Assembly (NCBI RefSeq): GCF_015477605.1
Contig: NZ_JADLQX010000006.1
Location: forward strand, 124,001-188,000
Direction of reading: 5' to 3'
Length of the DNA stretch: 64,000 nucleotides
Source: Nocardia amamiensis
Lineage (GTDB): Bacteria; Actinomycetota; Actinomycetes; Mycobacteriales; Mycobacteriaceae
Positions 16,903 to 25,064 of the stretch are shown piece by piece. The notes below the pieces were generated by a model. That model ran no database searches. It was not told where the DNA came from and worked only from the letters and a program-made list of their open reading frames with translations. Made by a program: the position numbers and the translations under genes. Position 1 is the stretch's first letter. Each line of letters begins with the position of its first letter.

Positions 16903-17727
16903 TCAGGCTAGGAGGTGGAGGAAGTGTTCGACTTCGGATTGGATGGCGGTGCGGGCGGGGGTGAGGTATTTGCGGGGGTCGGAGAGGGTGGGGTTGGTGG
17001 CGAGGGTGGTGCGGATAGTGGTGGTCATTTGGATGTTGAGGCGGGTGGCGATATTCACTTTGGTCATGCCGTGGGTGATGGCGGCGCGTAGGCCGTCGTC
17101 GGGGACGCCGGAGGAGCCGTGCAGTACGAGCGGGACCGGGACTTTTGCCGCGAGGCGGGCGATCAGTTCGTTGTCGAGCTCCGCGGTGCGGGTGTGCATG
17201 GCGTGTGAGGAGCCGACGGCTACCGCGAGGGCGTCGATGCCGGTGACGTCGACGAATTCGACGGCCTCGTCCGGGTCGGTGCGTGCGCCGGGGGCATGGG
17301 CGCCGTCTTTGCCGCCGACTTCGCCGAGTTCGGCTTCGATATGCACGCCGCGGTCGTGGCACCAGCGGGCGATGGCGGCGGTGGTGGCGAGGTTGTCGGC
17401 GTAGTCGAGGGTGGAGCCGTCGTACATGACCGAGCGGATACCGAGATCGACTGCGGCATATATCAATTCGACGGTCGTGGCATGGTCGAGGTGGACTGCG
17501 ACAGACGCGCTGCTATCGGCGGCGATGCGCAGACAGGCGAGTGCGAGTGGGGCGATGCTTCCGTGGTAGATCGCCGTGTTCTCCGAAAGCTGCAAGACCG
17601 CTGGCCTTTTAGCGGATTCCGCTGCGGCGGCGATCGCCTCGGCGTGCTCCAGGGTGATCACGTTGAACGCGCCGAGCCCACCCGGACGGGCCGCTGCTAT
17701 CAGATTCGGAACGGGGGTCAGCGGCAT
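16903..17727 (-). CDS. Class II ketose-bisphosphate aldolase (tagatose-bisphosphate type)
   Basis: A 274-residue zinc-dependent aldolase of the FbaA/GatY/KbaY family. Metal and substrate motifs are visible: AVHLDHATT, VHIEAELGEVGG, GSSHAMHT and LVLHGSSGVPDDGL. In this cluster it probably splits tagatose-1,6-bisphosphate into dihydroxyacetone phosphate and glyceraldehyde-3-phosphate. Fructose-1,6-bisphosphate is the alternative substrate. ATG 17727 gives the normal family N-terminus (PNLIAAARPGGLGAFNVI) but lacks a clear ribosome-binding site; the gene sits 25 bp after the kinase stop and is the last of the operon. Confidence 0.87.
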   Translation of the reverse strand: MPLTPVPNLIAAARPGGLGAFNVITLEHAEAIAAAAESAKRPAVLQLSENTAIYHGSIAPLALACLRIAADSSASVAVHLDHATTVELIYAAVDLGIRSVMYDGSTLDYADNLATTAAIARWCHDRGVHIEAELGEVGGKDGAHAPGARTDPDEAVEFVDVTGIDALAVAVGSSHAMHTRTAELDNELIARLAAKVPVPLVLHGSSGVPDDGLRAAITHGMTKVNIATRLNIQMTTTIRTTLATNPTLSDPRKYLTPARTAIQSEVEHFLHLLA

Positions 17728-17752
17728 AGCGCATGTTTTCGTGCAGCGATTG

Positions 17753-18706
17753 TCATGGCGAAGTTTCCTGGTGTTTCGGTAAATCGAGCCGTTCGACTCG
17801 GACCGTGGGGGCGAGCCGGGTCCGCAGGCCGCGGTCGATCTCACCGGCCACCGGGATGACCACGGCGGCAGCCGAAGTCGCTACCGCGTCGGTGAGCAGG
17901 GCAGACCAGTCCGGGCTGGCGTCCGTGGAAAGGGCGGCGATCACCGCGGCCACCACAGAATCTCCTGCGCCGGTGGGGTTCCCGGCGAGGGGTTCGGGGA
18001 GTGCGGCCGACCACGCGCCGTCTGCGGTCACCGCGACCATTCCTTCCGCACCGCGGGTGGCGATCACGGCGCGCACACCCTGTTCGACGAGGGGGTATGC
18101 GGCGGTCACTATGGCGTCGGCGGTGTCGGGTTCGATACCGGTGAGACGATGCACTTCCCCGCGGTTCGGCGTGAGCACGATGCCCGGCACCTGGGCGGCC
18201 AGGCGCAACGCCTCGCCGTCGACGTCGACGATGGTCGGCACGTCGGCCGCGATGGCGGTGCGCGCGATCTCGGCGGGAAGCGAGGGTTCGATGCCGCCCG
18301 GCAACGAACCGGAGATGACCAGCCCCGCGATCTCGGGTAGCAGCCCGGCCACCCGGACGGCCAGTTGCTCGGCCGCATGGGGATTGGAGACGCGGGCGCC
18401 CGGTTCCCATAGCGCGGTGGCGGTGCCGTCCTCGGACTCGCTGATCACCACGGTGCGGCGCACCCAGGGCAGCGCGTGCACGAAGTCCACCGGCATCTCG
18501 AGTTCGGCGGCGGCCGCGAAAGCATGGTCGGAGAAACCGGTGGCCCTGGCGTATTTGCCGAGCTGATTCAGCACCCGGGTCACGTTGATGCCCTTGCCGC
18601 CGATGCGCTGCTCCACCGAGCGGACCCGGTGGGCCTGCCCGCGTTCGAAGCGTTCGACCCGGTAGGTCATGTCGTACGCGGGATTCATTGTCACGGTGAG
18701 GATCAC
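17753..18706 (-). CDS. PfkB-family hexose-phosphate kinase (1-phosphofructokinase/tagatose-6-P kinase type)
   Basis: A 317-residue ribokinase-fold kinase. It begins with the family signature ILTVTMNPAYDMTY, has GGKGINVTRVLNQLG, the GSLPGG motif and the catalytic NPTGAGDSVVAAV with the GAGD aspartate. GTG 18706 is chosen because it overlaps the nagA stop (GTGA) and gives the classic N-terminus. In this cluster it should phosphorylate tagatose-6-phosphate to the 1,6-bisphosphate for the next enzyme; fructose-1-phosphate is an alternative. Confidence 0.87.
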   Translation of the reverse strand: MILTVTMNPAYDMTYRVERFERGQAHRVRSVEQRIGGKGINVTRVLNQLGKYARATGFSDHAFAAAAELEMPVDFVHALPWVRRTVVISESEDGTATALWEPGARVSNPHAAEQLAVRVAGLLPEIAGLVISGSLPGGIEPSLPAEIARTAIAADVPTIVDVDGEALRLAAQVPGIVLTPNRGEVHRLTGIEPDTADAIVTAAYPLVEQGVRAVIATRGAEGMVAVTADGAWSAALPEPLAGNPTGAGDSVVAAVIAALSTDASPDWSALLTDAVATSAAAVVIPVAGEIDRGLRTRLAPTVRVERLDLPKHQETSP

Positions 18707-19863
18707 GACAACCACTGTCCACGTCTGAGCACCCGGCGCAACTGGAGATTGTCACTGACTGTCAATATGTCGGCGAAGTAGCCGGGCCGCAGGTCACCGA
18801 CGTCCGCGAGCCCCAGCGCGGTGGCCGGAGTGCAGGTGGCCGCCAGCACCGCGTCCCGCAATGGGACATCCGATTCGCGCACCGCTCGCGCCACACACTG
18901 CAACAGTGCGCTGACCCCACCCGCGATCGAGCCATTGGCGATTCGCGCCACCCCGTCGCGCACGGTGACCGACTGTGGGCCCAGCTGGTATTCGCCGTCC
19001 CCGAGCCCCGCCGCTTGCATGGCATCGGTCACCAGCGCGACCCGCCCCGGCGCGGAGGCGAACACCAGCGCGGCGAAGCCCGGATCGACGTGCACGCCGT
19101 CGCCGATCAGTTCCACGATCACGTCACCGGCGGCCGCGGCGACGAGAGCCGCGGCGACAGGACCCGCGTTGCGGTGATGCAGCGGTGGCATCCCGTTCGC
19201 AAGATGAGTGACGAGGCTGCCTGAACCGCAGGGGTGCAGTGCATTACGGAACGTTTCGTAGTCGGTGTCGCTGTGGCCCAGCGCGACCACTACACCGTGG
19301 TCGACCAATCGTCGTGCGGCATCCGCGTATCCGGGGCGCTCCGGCGCGAGCGTCATCGCGCGTAGCCACGCACCGCCCGCGCCCAACAGCTGATCGGTCA
19401 GGTCGAGATCCGGGTCACGCAGAAATCGGGGATCCTGTGCTCCGCATCGCGCCTCGGCCAGGAAAGGCCCCTCGACGTGGATGCCACCGAGCACGCCTTC
19501 CTCGGCCAGTTCGCGGAGTACGGCGGTCTGCGCCACCATCTCCGCGGCTGGTCCGGTGACCACGCTGGCCACCACCGTGGTGGAGCCGCTCGCGTGATGC
19601 GACTCAGCCGCCGCTCTTGCCTGCGCGGCGTCCACCGTGTCGAACCGATGCCCGAACCCGCCGTGATTGTGAATATCTACAAGCCCTGGCAGCAGGATTC
19701 CGGAAAATGGCGGCTCGGGTAAATCCAGGTGGACCGCCCGCCACTGCGCGAACGACCGCACCGCCGTGATCCGCTCCCCGGAAGTCATCACCACACCGTC
19801 ATCGAGCGTGACACTCGCCGAAACGATGCGCCCACGAATCGTCAGCTCGGAGTGCTCTGTCAT
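18703..19863 (-). CDS. nagA: N-acetylhexosamine-6-phosphate deacetylase (NagA/AgaA family)
   Basis: A 386-residue amidohydrolase. Metal and active-site motifs are GLVDIHNHGG, HVEGPFLAE, LGHSDTDYE, VTHLANGMPPLHHRN and the catalytic VTDAMQAAG. It removes acetate from GlcNAc-6-phosphate or GalNAc-6-phosphate; the neighbouring tagatose-type genes favour GalNAc. ATG 19863 overlaps an upstream TGA (ATGA) that ends a short repeat-derived reading frame. The stop is coupled to the kinase GTG. It belongs to the minus-strand amino-sugar operon. Confidence 0.9.
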   Translation of the reverse strand: MTEHSELTIRGRIVSASVTLDDGVVMTSGERITAVRSFAQWRAVHLDLPEPPFSGILLPGLVDIHNHGGFGHRFDTVDAAQARAAAESHHASGSTTVVASVVTGPAAEMVAQTAVLRELAEEGVLGGIHVEGPFLAEARCGAQDPRFLRDPDLDLTDQLLGAGGAWLRAMTLAPERPGYADAARRLVDHGVVVALGHSDTDYETFRNALHPCGSGSLVTHLANGMPPLHHRNAGPVAAALVAAAAGDVIVELIGDGVHVDPGFAALVFASAPGRVALVTDAMQAAGLGDGEYQLGPQSVTVRDGVARIANGSIAGGVSALLQCVARAVRESDVPLRDAVLAATCTPATALGLADVGDLRPGYFADILTVSDNLQLRRVLRRGQWLS

Positions 19864-20225
19864 GCCAGTGCTCCCTCCCGTGCGAATCGTGCTGCGTCCG
19901 CGAGGCTCGTGTTTGTGCCGCGCTCGGTGGAGGCCGTAATGGGTGCGGAAACCGGGCGGAGTCGATTGGCGGGCGTGCGCGTCATGCCAGCGTTCCGTCC
20001 CGTGCGGAATACGGTGCCCGTTAGGCCCGCATGTGTGCCGCGCTTGGCGGACGCGATTCCGGGTTCGGGTTCCAGGCGGAGTTGATCGGTGAGCGTGCGC
20101 GTCATGCCGGTGTTTCCTGCCGTGCGAAATGCAGTGCACGCCATGCCCGCTTGTGTGCTGAATTCGGTGGAGGCGATTCTGGGTGCGGGTTCCGGGCGGA
20201 GTTGATCGGCGGGCGTGTGCGTCAT
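19860..20225 (-). CDS. Possible small protein built of three 40-residue repeats (uncertain)
   Basis: An open frame of 121 residues begins at an ATG overlapping the ROK kinase stop and ends at a TGA overlapping the nagA start, both as ATGA. It consists of three degenerate 40-residue repeats (for example ADQLRPEPAPRIASTEFSTQ, TDQLRLEPEPGIASAKRGTH). These resemble the kinase C-terminus ADRLRLVPTPRVALGEFGAR. No known domain. It may be a new coupled gene or merely decayed duplicated DNA. Confidence 0.3.
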   Translation of the reverse strand: MTHTPADQLRPEPAPRIASTEFSTQAGMACTAFRTAGNTGMTRTLTDQLRLEPEPGIASAKRGTHAGLTGTVFRTGRNAGMTRTPANRLRPVSAPITASTERGTNTSLADAARFAREGALA

Positions 20226-20341
20226 GCCAACGTCCCCTTCCGTGCGAGGAGTGCTGCGCCCGCCAGACCTGCGCGGGCGCCGAATTCGCCGAGCGCGACT
20301 CGGGGTGTGGGGACCAGGCGGAGGCGGTCGGCCAGTGCTCG
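19861..20341. repeat. Degenerate 120-bp tandem repeat, four units
   Basis: Units begin GTCATGCC at 20221, 20101 and 19981, and a shifted one at 19859. The period is exactly 120 bp for the first three starts and 122 bp for the last. The 20222-20341 unit is the functional 3-prime end of the ROK kinase gene; the other three form the spacer before nagA. Every unit keeps the ATGA stop/start junction. Confidence 0.8.
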
Positions 20342-21157
20342 CTGCAGTGGCTCGGTGAGTGCCGCGCCGGCTCCGGCGAGTCCACCGCCGAGGACGATCA
20401 CCTCGGGGCAGGCCGCGTGCACGATGCCTATCAGTCCGTCGGCGAGTGCGTCGATCGCGTCCTGGACCACGGCCGCGGCGTCGGGATCGGTGGGCATGCG
20501 CGCGAAAACATCGGCGGCACCAGCGATCTCGCGTCCTGTGCGACGGGTGTATGCCCGTGCGATCGCCGCGCCCGAGGCGATCGTCTCGACGCAGCCGGTA
20601 TTGCCGCATGGGCAGGGCAATCCGTCGCGCCGTACCGGTATGTGCCCGTATTCGCCGACCTGTCCATAGCCGCTGCGCACCAGGCGACCGCCGACGGACA
20701 GCGTGCCGGAGACGCCGGTGCCGAGGATGACGACGCACACGTTCTCGTGGCCCTGTCCGGCGCCGTAACGCCCTTCCGCCCAACCCGCGACCGCGACATC
20801 GTGTTCGATCAGGGTAGGCATGCCCCAGCGCTTGGTGAAACGGTCGCCGACGTGCACGTCGCGCCAGCCGACGTTGCTGCTGAACACCGCGACGGATCGG
20901 CCGGTATCGACGATTCCGGGCAGCACCACCGCCGCACGGGCGACGCGGCCCCGGTCGGATTCCGGCAGCTCGGCCAGCAATCGCTCGCCCAGCTCTCCCA
21001 TGGCATCGAAGGCGGCCGCGCCGCGCGGCGTAGCGACCGCGCCGACGGCCAGCGCCGTACCTCCGGCATCGGTGATCTCGCCTTTGATGGTGGTTCCACC
21101 GACATCCAACCCGAGCACAAGCGCGTCATCGGGAAATGGCGCGACAGAGCTCGTCAT
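20222..21157 (-). CDS. ROK family amino-sugar kinase
   Basis: A 311-residue ROK kinase. The phosphate-binding motif is LGLDVGGTTIKGEI, the catalytic region is LIEHDVAVAGWAEGRYG, followed by GTGVSGTLSVGGRLV, and the substrate/zinc motif is GEYGHIPVRRDGLPCPCGNTGCVE. It should phosphorylate an unphosphorylated hexosamine (GalNAc or GlcNAc) delivered by the ABC importer. ATG 21157 gives the normal length. The same frame stays open upstream through repeats to an ATG at 21868 coupled to the SIS gene stop, so a longer product with a 237-residue low-complexity extension cannot be excluded. Confidence 0.86.
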   Translation of the reverse strand: MTSSVAPFPDDALVLGLDVGGTTIKGEITDAGGTALAVGAVATPRGAAAFDAMGELGERLLAELPESDRGRVARAAVVLPGIVDTGRSVAVFSSNVGWRDVHVGDRFTKRWGMPTLIEHDVAVAGWAEGRYGAGQGHENVCVVILGTGVSGTLSVGGRLVRSGYGQVGEYGHIPVRRDGLPCPCGNTGCVETIASGAAIARAYTRRTGREIAGAADVFARMPTDPDAAAVVQDAIDALADGLIGIVHAACPEVIVLGGGLAGAGAALTEPLQRALADRLRLVPTPRVALGEFGARAGLAGAALLARKGTLA

Positions 21158-21864
21158 AGCTGCCGGGCTCTGCGTGGTTGCGGACTGCTCGGTTATGTCC
21201 GGTGCGGCGTCGCGGGGCGACTCGTTCGTGTGCGAACTGGGCTTGGTCCCGCCGGGGTGCGAGTGCATCATGTGCTGCTCGGCCGCGTCCGGGTCCGGTA
21301 GTGGTGTGGCCGATCGAGTCGCAGCCGCCGGGCCGCGCGTGGTCGCGGATTGCTCGGCGGTGTCCGGTGCGGCGGAGGGCCTCAACTCCTCCGTGTGCGA
21401 ACTGTGCCCGGTCGCGCCGGAGCGCGAGCGCGTCCGGTGCGGCTCGACCGCGTCCGGCGCGGCGGCGGATCGTGCGAATTCTGTTGCGGCCGATCCGGGT
21501 CCGGCCGCGCCGGAGCGTGAGCGTGTGCTCGGCGGGCCGGCTACGTCCGGTGCGGCTGCGGAGCGGGTGAACTCCGCCCTGGGCGATCCGGATCTGGTCA
21601 CGCCGATGTGCGTGGGAGCATCCGGCTGTTTGGTACCCATGTTCGGCACAGTAGTTCCTGGTAGCGCCCGTGCCGCCGCACACGCGGCAGGGATGGGAAC
21701 GCCCGCGTCGGTCGGCGTGGGCTCTGGTGTGCGCAGGGCAAGTGTGGGCCGGAATCGGACAGGCGCGGTTGTTGCCTGTGCGGCGGCGTGGAGTGCGGCT
21801 GTCTCGAGCGCTGAGGTGGCTGTGATTCGACAGCATCGGACGGGAGCCATCGCCCGGCCCCCGG
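21158..21864. repeat. Degenerate in-frame tandem repeats between the SIS and ROK genes
   Basis: This 707-bp stretch has no independent gene. A 165-bp unit recurs (starts near 21155 and 21320; 21229 matches 21394), and a 93-bp unit recurs (21414 matches 21507). Both periods are multiples of three. The minus-strand frame in phase with the ROK kinase has no stop across the whole region, giving an Ala/Arg/Ser/Pro-rich sequence. The unit nearest the kinase contains its start codon. Confidence 0.65.
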
Positions 21865-22770
21865 TCATGACTTCAGGACAACGGAGCGGTTGAGGCTGCG
21901 CGGGCGGTCGGGGTCGAGTCCCAGGTCGGCGGAGCGCAGTACGCACAGCCGGTGCACCCGGATCAGATCCGCCATCGGATCGATGTCGCGGTGTTCCAGG
22001 TGTGCGCCGGTGGCCCCGACATCCGCGGCGAAGTCCGGCTCCAGCGGCCCGAACGCCCAGACCGCGCGGCCCGGCGCGGAGATGCTGATCGGACCGTGGC
22101 GATATTCGGTCGCCAAGTACGCTTCGGTCCAGGACTGGCAGGACTCGCGCAGTTTGAGCGCCGCTTCGTCGGCGATGGCCGCCGCGAATCCCATGCCGAC
22201 GAAACTGATCTGCTCCGCGGCGCGCACCGCGGCCAGGGACTCGGCGGGATCCTCGGCGAGCACCGCGCGGGCCTGGGCGATCACGGGTGTCAGGTTTTGG
22301 CCCAGGTGCCAGCGCAGGATGGCGAGGGTGGTCGTCGCGAAGCGGGTCTGCACCACCGACTGTTCGTCCACCCGCTCGATGAGGATCGGATCGCCGAGGT
22401 CGAGCACGGGTGTGCCGGGCGTGGAGCAGATCACCGCCCGCGGGATGTGCGCCGGGATGGCCCGCATCGCACGCACGACTTCGGTGGTGGTGCCGGACCG
22501 GCAGATCACCAGGTAGCGGTCGTAGTCGCGATCGCGGACCGCGCTGGCGGGCCACGCGTCGGTGACGCCGTGACCCGCGTCCTCGCGTAGGGCGGCGATC
22601 GCTCGGGACATGAAAAACGAAGTTCCGCAACCAATTACGGCCACGCGCTCACCCGGTTGGGGTAACACGGCGCGGTGGTCGGCGGCGACGGTCTCGGCAT
22701 GCGCCCAGTCGTCCGGCTGGGTGGCTACCTCGGTGGCCAGGTACGGCGCGTGGGTGTGTTCGGCAGGCAC
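21865..22770 (-). CDS. SIS domain sugar-phosphate deaminase/isomerase (AgaS-like)
   Basis: A 301-residue protein with two SIS lobes. Lobe 1 has VAVIGCGTSFFMSRAIAAL and the phosphate loop CRSGTTTEVVRAM; lobe 2 has ISFVGMGFAAAIADEAALKLRE and the ELK-like TEAYLATEYRHGP segment. This resembles AgaS (galactosamine-6-phosphate deaminase/isomerase) and the isomerase half of GlmS, without a glutaminase domain. It probably makes tagatose-6-phosphate and ammonia. It is the first gene of the minus-strand operon, starting at GTG 22770. The stop overlaps an ATG (ATGA). Confidence 0.82.
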   Translation of the reverse strand: MPAEHTHAPYLATEVATQPDDWAHAETVAADHRAVLPQPGERVAVIGCGTSFFMSRAIAALREDAGHGVTDAWPASAVRDRDYDRYLVICRSGTTTEVVRAMRAIPAHIPRAVICSTPGTPVLDLGDPILIERVDEQSVVQTRFATTTLAILRWHLGQNLTPVIAQARAVLAEDPAESLAAVRAAEQISFVGMGFAAAIADEAALKLRESCQSWTEAYLATEYRHGPISISAPGRAVWAFGPLEPDFAADVGATGAHLEHRDIDPMADLIRVHRLCVLRSADLGLDPDRPRSLNRSVVLKS

Positions 22771-22802
22771 ACGAACAGCTTCACCCCGCGTGATCGTTCA
22801 TG

Positions 22803-22833
22803 TCAAATTTACGCTCAAATCGGTCACATTTGA
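22803..22833. promoter_or_regulatory. Candidate DeoR-type operator of the amino-sugar divergon
   Basis: TCAAAT occurs twice in direct orientation (22803-22808 and 22815-22820) and once inverted as ATTTGA (22828-22833). It lies between the divergent SIS and binding-protein genes, just upstream of a -10-like TAGATT (22847-22852). DeoR-family operators typically contain repeated TTTGA motifs, and a DeoR gene ends this cluster. Confidence 0.5.
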
Positions 22834-22930
22834 TCACCATCCGGGCTAGATTGAGGTGCACGGACGGTGCGTCCCCCCATCATCGGTTCCTCCGTTGGCG
22901 CCGGGTGGGTAAATCTGAAAGGTTCTGCTC

Positions 22931-24181
22931 GTGAAAAGACCATTCCACCGCGTGCTTGCCGGAGTCGCGATGGTCACCGGCCTTGCGCTGGCCCTCTCGT
23001 CCTGCGGGTTCGGTTCGAAAGACGCCGCGGACTCCGACACCACGATCAACTTCCTCGCGCCCGCCTACAGCGACGGCGCGACCGGCACCAAGGCTCTGTG
23101 GGACGGCATCATCGCCGAGTTCCAGAGGCAGAACCCGGGGATCACCGTCAATCTGCAGATGGAGTCCTGGAATTCGATCAATGACGTGGTGCGCACGAAG
23201 CTCCAGTCCACGTCCACCACCCCGGACGTCCTCAATATCGACGCCTACGCCAGCTTCGCCGGCGACGGCATGCTCTACCCGGCGGCCGAGATCGTCTCCG
23301 CGCCGGTACTGGCCGATATCCAGCCGGGTTTCGCGCAGAACGCCGCGCTGAACGGCACCCAGTACGCATTGCCGCTGTTCGCCTCCACCCGCACGCTGTT
23401 CTACAACACGGAGCTGTTCGACAAGGCAGGCATCACCCGGCCGCCGAAGACCTGGGCCGAGCTGACCGACGCGGCCGAGAAGATCCAGGCACTCGGCGGC
23501 GGCGTCTCCGGGTACGGATTGCCATTGGGCAGCGAGGAGGCCCAGGGGGAGACCTCCATCTGGACGTTCGGCGCGGGCGGCGCCTGGGCGGACGGCGACC
23601 GGATCACCGTCGACACCCCGGAGAACCTGGAGGGCGTGCGGGCCATGCGCGACCTCATCGATGCGGGTGCGACGCAGCCCAATCCGGGCGCGACCGACCG
23701 CAAGGACGTGATCAACGCCTTCATTCAGGGCAAGATCGGCATGATCGAAGCGCTACCGCCCACCATCGGCCAGATCGCCGCGAAGAACCCGGGCCTGCGC
23801 TACGCGACCGCGCCGTCGCCGACCAAGACCGGCGGGCCGGTCACCCTCGGGGTCGCCGATCACCTGATGGCGTTCAAAAAGGACGGCAAGAAGACCGAGT
23901 CGATCAGGAAGTTCCTCGACTACTTCTACTCCGCCGCCGTGTACGCGAATTTCGTCAAGCACGAGGGCTTCATCCCGATCACGCACAGCGCCGCGGCCGC
24001 GCTCGCCGACGACCCGGTCACCAAGGCGTTCGCCGCCACGCTCCCGGTGGCGCGGTTCTATCCCAGCAACAACCCGAAATGGGCCGCGGCGCAGGGCGCC
24101 ATCCGGCAGCAGATGGGCACCATCGCCCAGGGCGCGGACCCGGCGCAGGTGTTGCGGCGGATCCAGGAAGCCGCGAAGTAG
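22931..24181 (+). CDS. Sugar ABC transporter substrate-binding lipoprotein
   Basis: A 416-residue carbohydrate-binding protein of the MalE/UgpB type (family 1). The signal sequence ends in LALSSC with the lipidated cysteine at residue 25. The mature part starts TTINFLAPAYSDGATGTKALWDGIIAEFQ and has the typical PDVLNIDAYASFAGDG and ALPLFASTRTLFYNTELFDKAGI. GTG 22931 has GAAAGG upstream. It heads an operon with two permeases and is divergent from the amino-sugar catabolic genes, so it likely binds GalNAc or a GalNAc-containing saccharide. Confidence 0.9.
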   Translation: MKRPFHRVLAGVAMVTGLALALSSCGFGSKDAADSDTTINFLAPAYSDGATGTKALWDGIIAEFQRQNPGITVNLQMESWNSINDVVRTKLQSTSTTPDVLNIDAYASFAGDGMLYPAAEIVSAPVLADIQPGFAQNAALNGTQYALPLFASTRTLFYNTELFDKAGITRPPKTWAELTDAAEKIQALGGGVSGYGLPLGSEEAQGETSIWTFGAGGAWADGDRITVDTPENLEGVRAMRDLIDAGATQPNPGATDRKDVINAFIQGKIGMIEALPPTIGQIAAKNPGLRYATAPSPTKTGGPVTLGVADHLMAFKKDGKKTESIRKFLDYFYSAAVYANFVKHEGFIPITHSAAAALADDPVTKAFAATLPVARFYPSNNPKWAAAQGAIRQQMGTIAQGADPAQVLRRIQEAAK

Positions 24182-24182
24182 C

Positions 24183-25064
24183 GTGCGGCGCAGAGGAATA
24201 CTGGCGGCGCTGCCGTGGATCGGGCCGTCGCTGGTCTTGATCGCGGCCATCGTCGCCTTCCCGGCTTGCTACATGGTGTGGACCAGTACCAGGGACCTGA
24301 GCGCCTACGGTCAGGACCGCGGCAACGCCGGGCTGGCCAACTACCGGGCGCTGTTCGGGATCTCGGAACTCGGCTCGGTGCTTGTCCACACGGTGGTCTG
24401 GGTGGTCGGCGTGGTGCTGATCACGCTGCTGCTGTCCGCGGCGCTGGCCCAGTTCCTGAACAAGGACTTCCCGGGCCGCACGGCGGTGCGGATGGCGATC
24501 CTGGTGCCGTGGGCGGCGTCGGTGGTGATGACGACGACCATCTTCTACTACCTGCTCGATCCGGATGTCGGCATCGCCAACCGGTTCCTGGTCGACATCG
24601 GCCTGCTGGACCGGGGCTACGGCTTCACCAAGCAACCGACGCAGGCGTTCCTTGTGGCGATGGGCGTCGCGGTGTTCGTCTCGGTGCCGTTCACGACCTA
24701 CACGATCCTGGCCGGACTGCAGTCGATTCCGGCGGAGATCGAGGAGGCGGGCCGGGTCGACGGGGCGAGCGCGTGGCAGCGCTACCGCTACCTCACGCTG
24801 CCGCAGCTGCGCCCGGCGATCGCGGTGGCGACCATCATCAACATCATCAACGTGTTCAACTCCCTGCCGATTCTGCAGGTGATCACCGGGAGCATCGCGG
24901 GCTTCTCCGCCGACACCACGACCACGCTGACCTTCAAGCTGATCAGGCAGAATCAGCAGGTCGACACGGCGGCGGCGATGAGCGTGCTGAACTTCGCGTT
25001 GATCGTGGTCGTCATCGCGATCTACGTGAAGGTGGTCCGCCCGACCCAGGAGGTCGACCGATGA
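24183..25064 (+). CDS. Sugar ABC transporter permease 1 (MalF/UgpA type)
   Basis: A 293-residue integral membrane protein with six hydrophobic helices. The ATPase-contacting EAA loop reads IEEAGRVDGASAWQRYRYLTLPQLRP. GTG 24183 follows the binding-protein stop by one base. Its stop overlaps the next ATG (ATGA). No ATPase gene accompanies the operon, so the transporter probably uses a shared MsiK/UgpC-type ATPase encoded elsewhere. Confidence 0.9.
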   Translation: MRRRGILAALPWIGPSLVLIAAIVAFPACYMVWTSTRDLSAYGQDRGNAGLANYRALFGISELGSVLVHTVVWVVGVVLITLLLSAALAQFLNKDFPGRTAVRMAILVPWAASVVMTTTIFYYLLDPDVGIANRFLVDIGLLDRGYGFTKQPTQAFLVAMGVAVFVSVPFTTYTILAGLQSIPAEIEEAGRVDGASAWQRYRYLTLPQLRPAIAVATIINIINVFNSLPILQVITGSIAGFSADTTTTLTFKLIRQNQQVDTAAAMSVLNFALIVVVIAIYVKVVRPTQEVDR

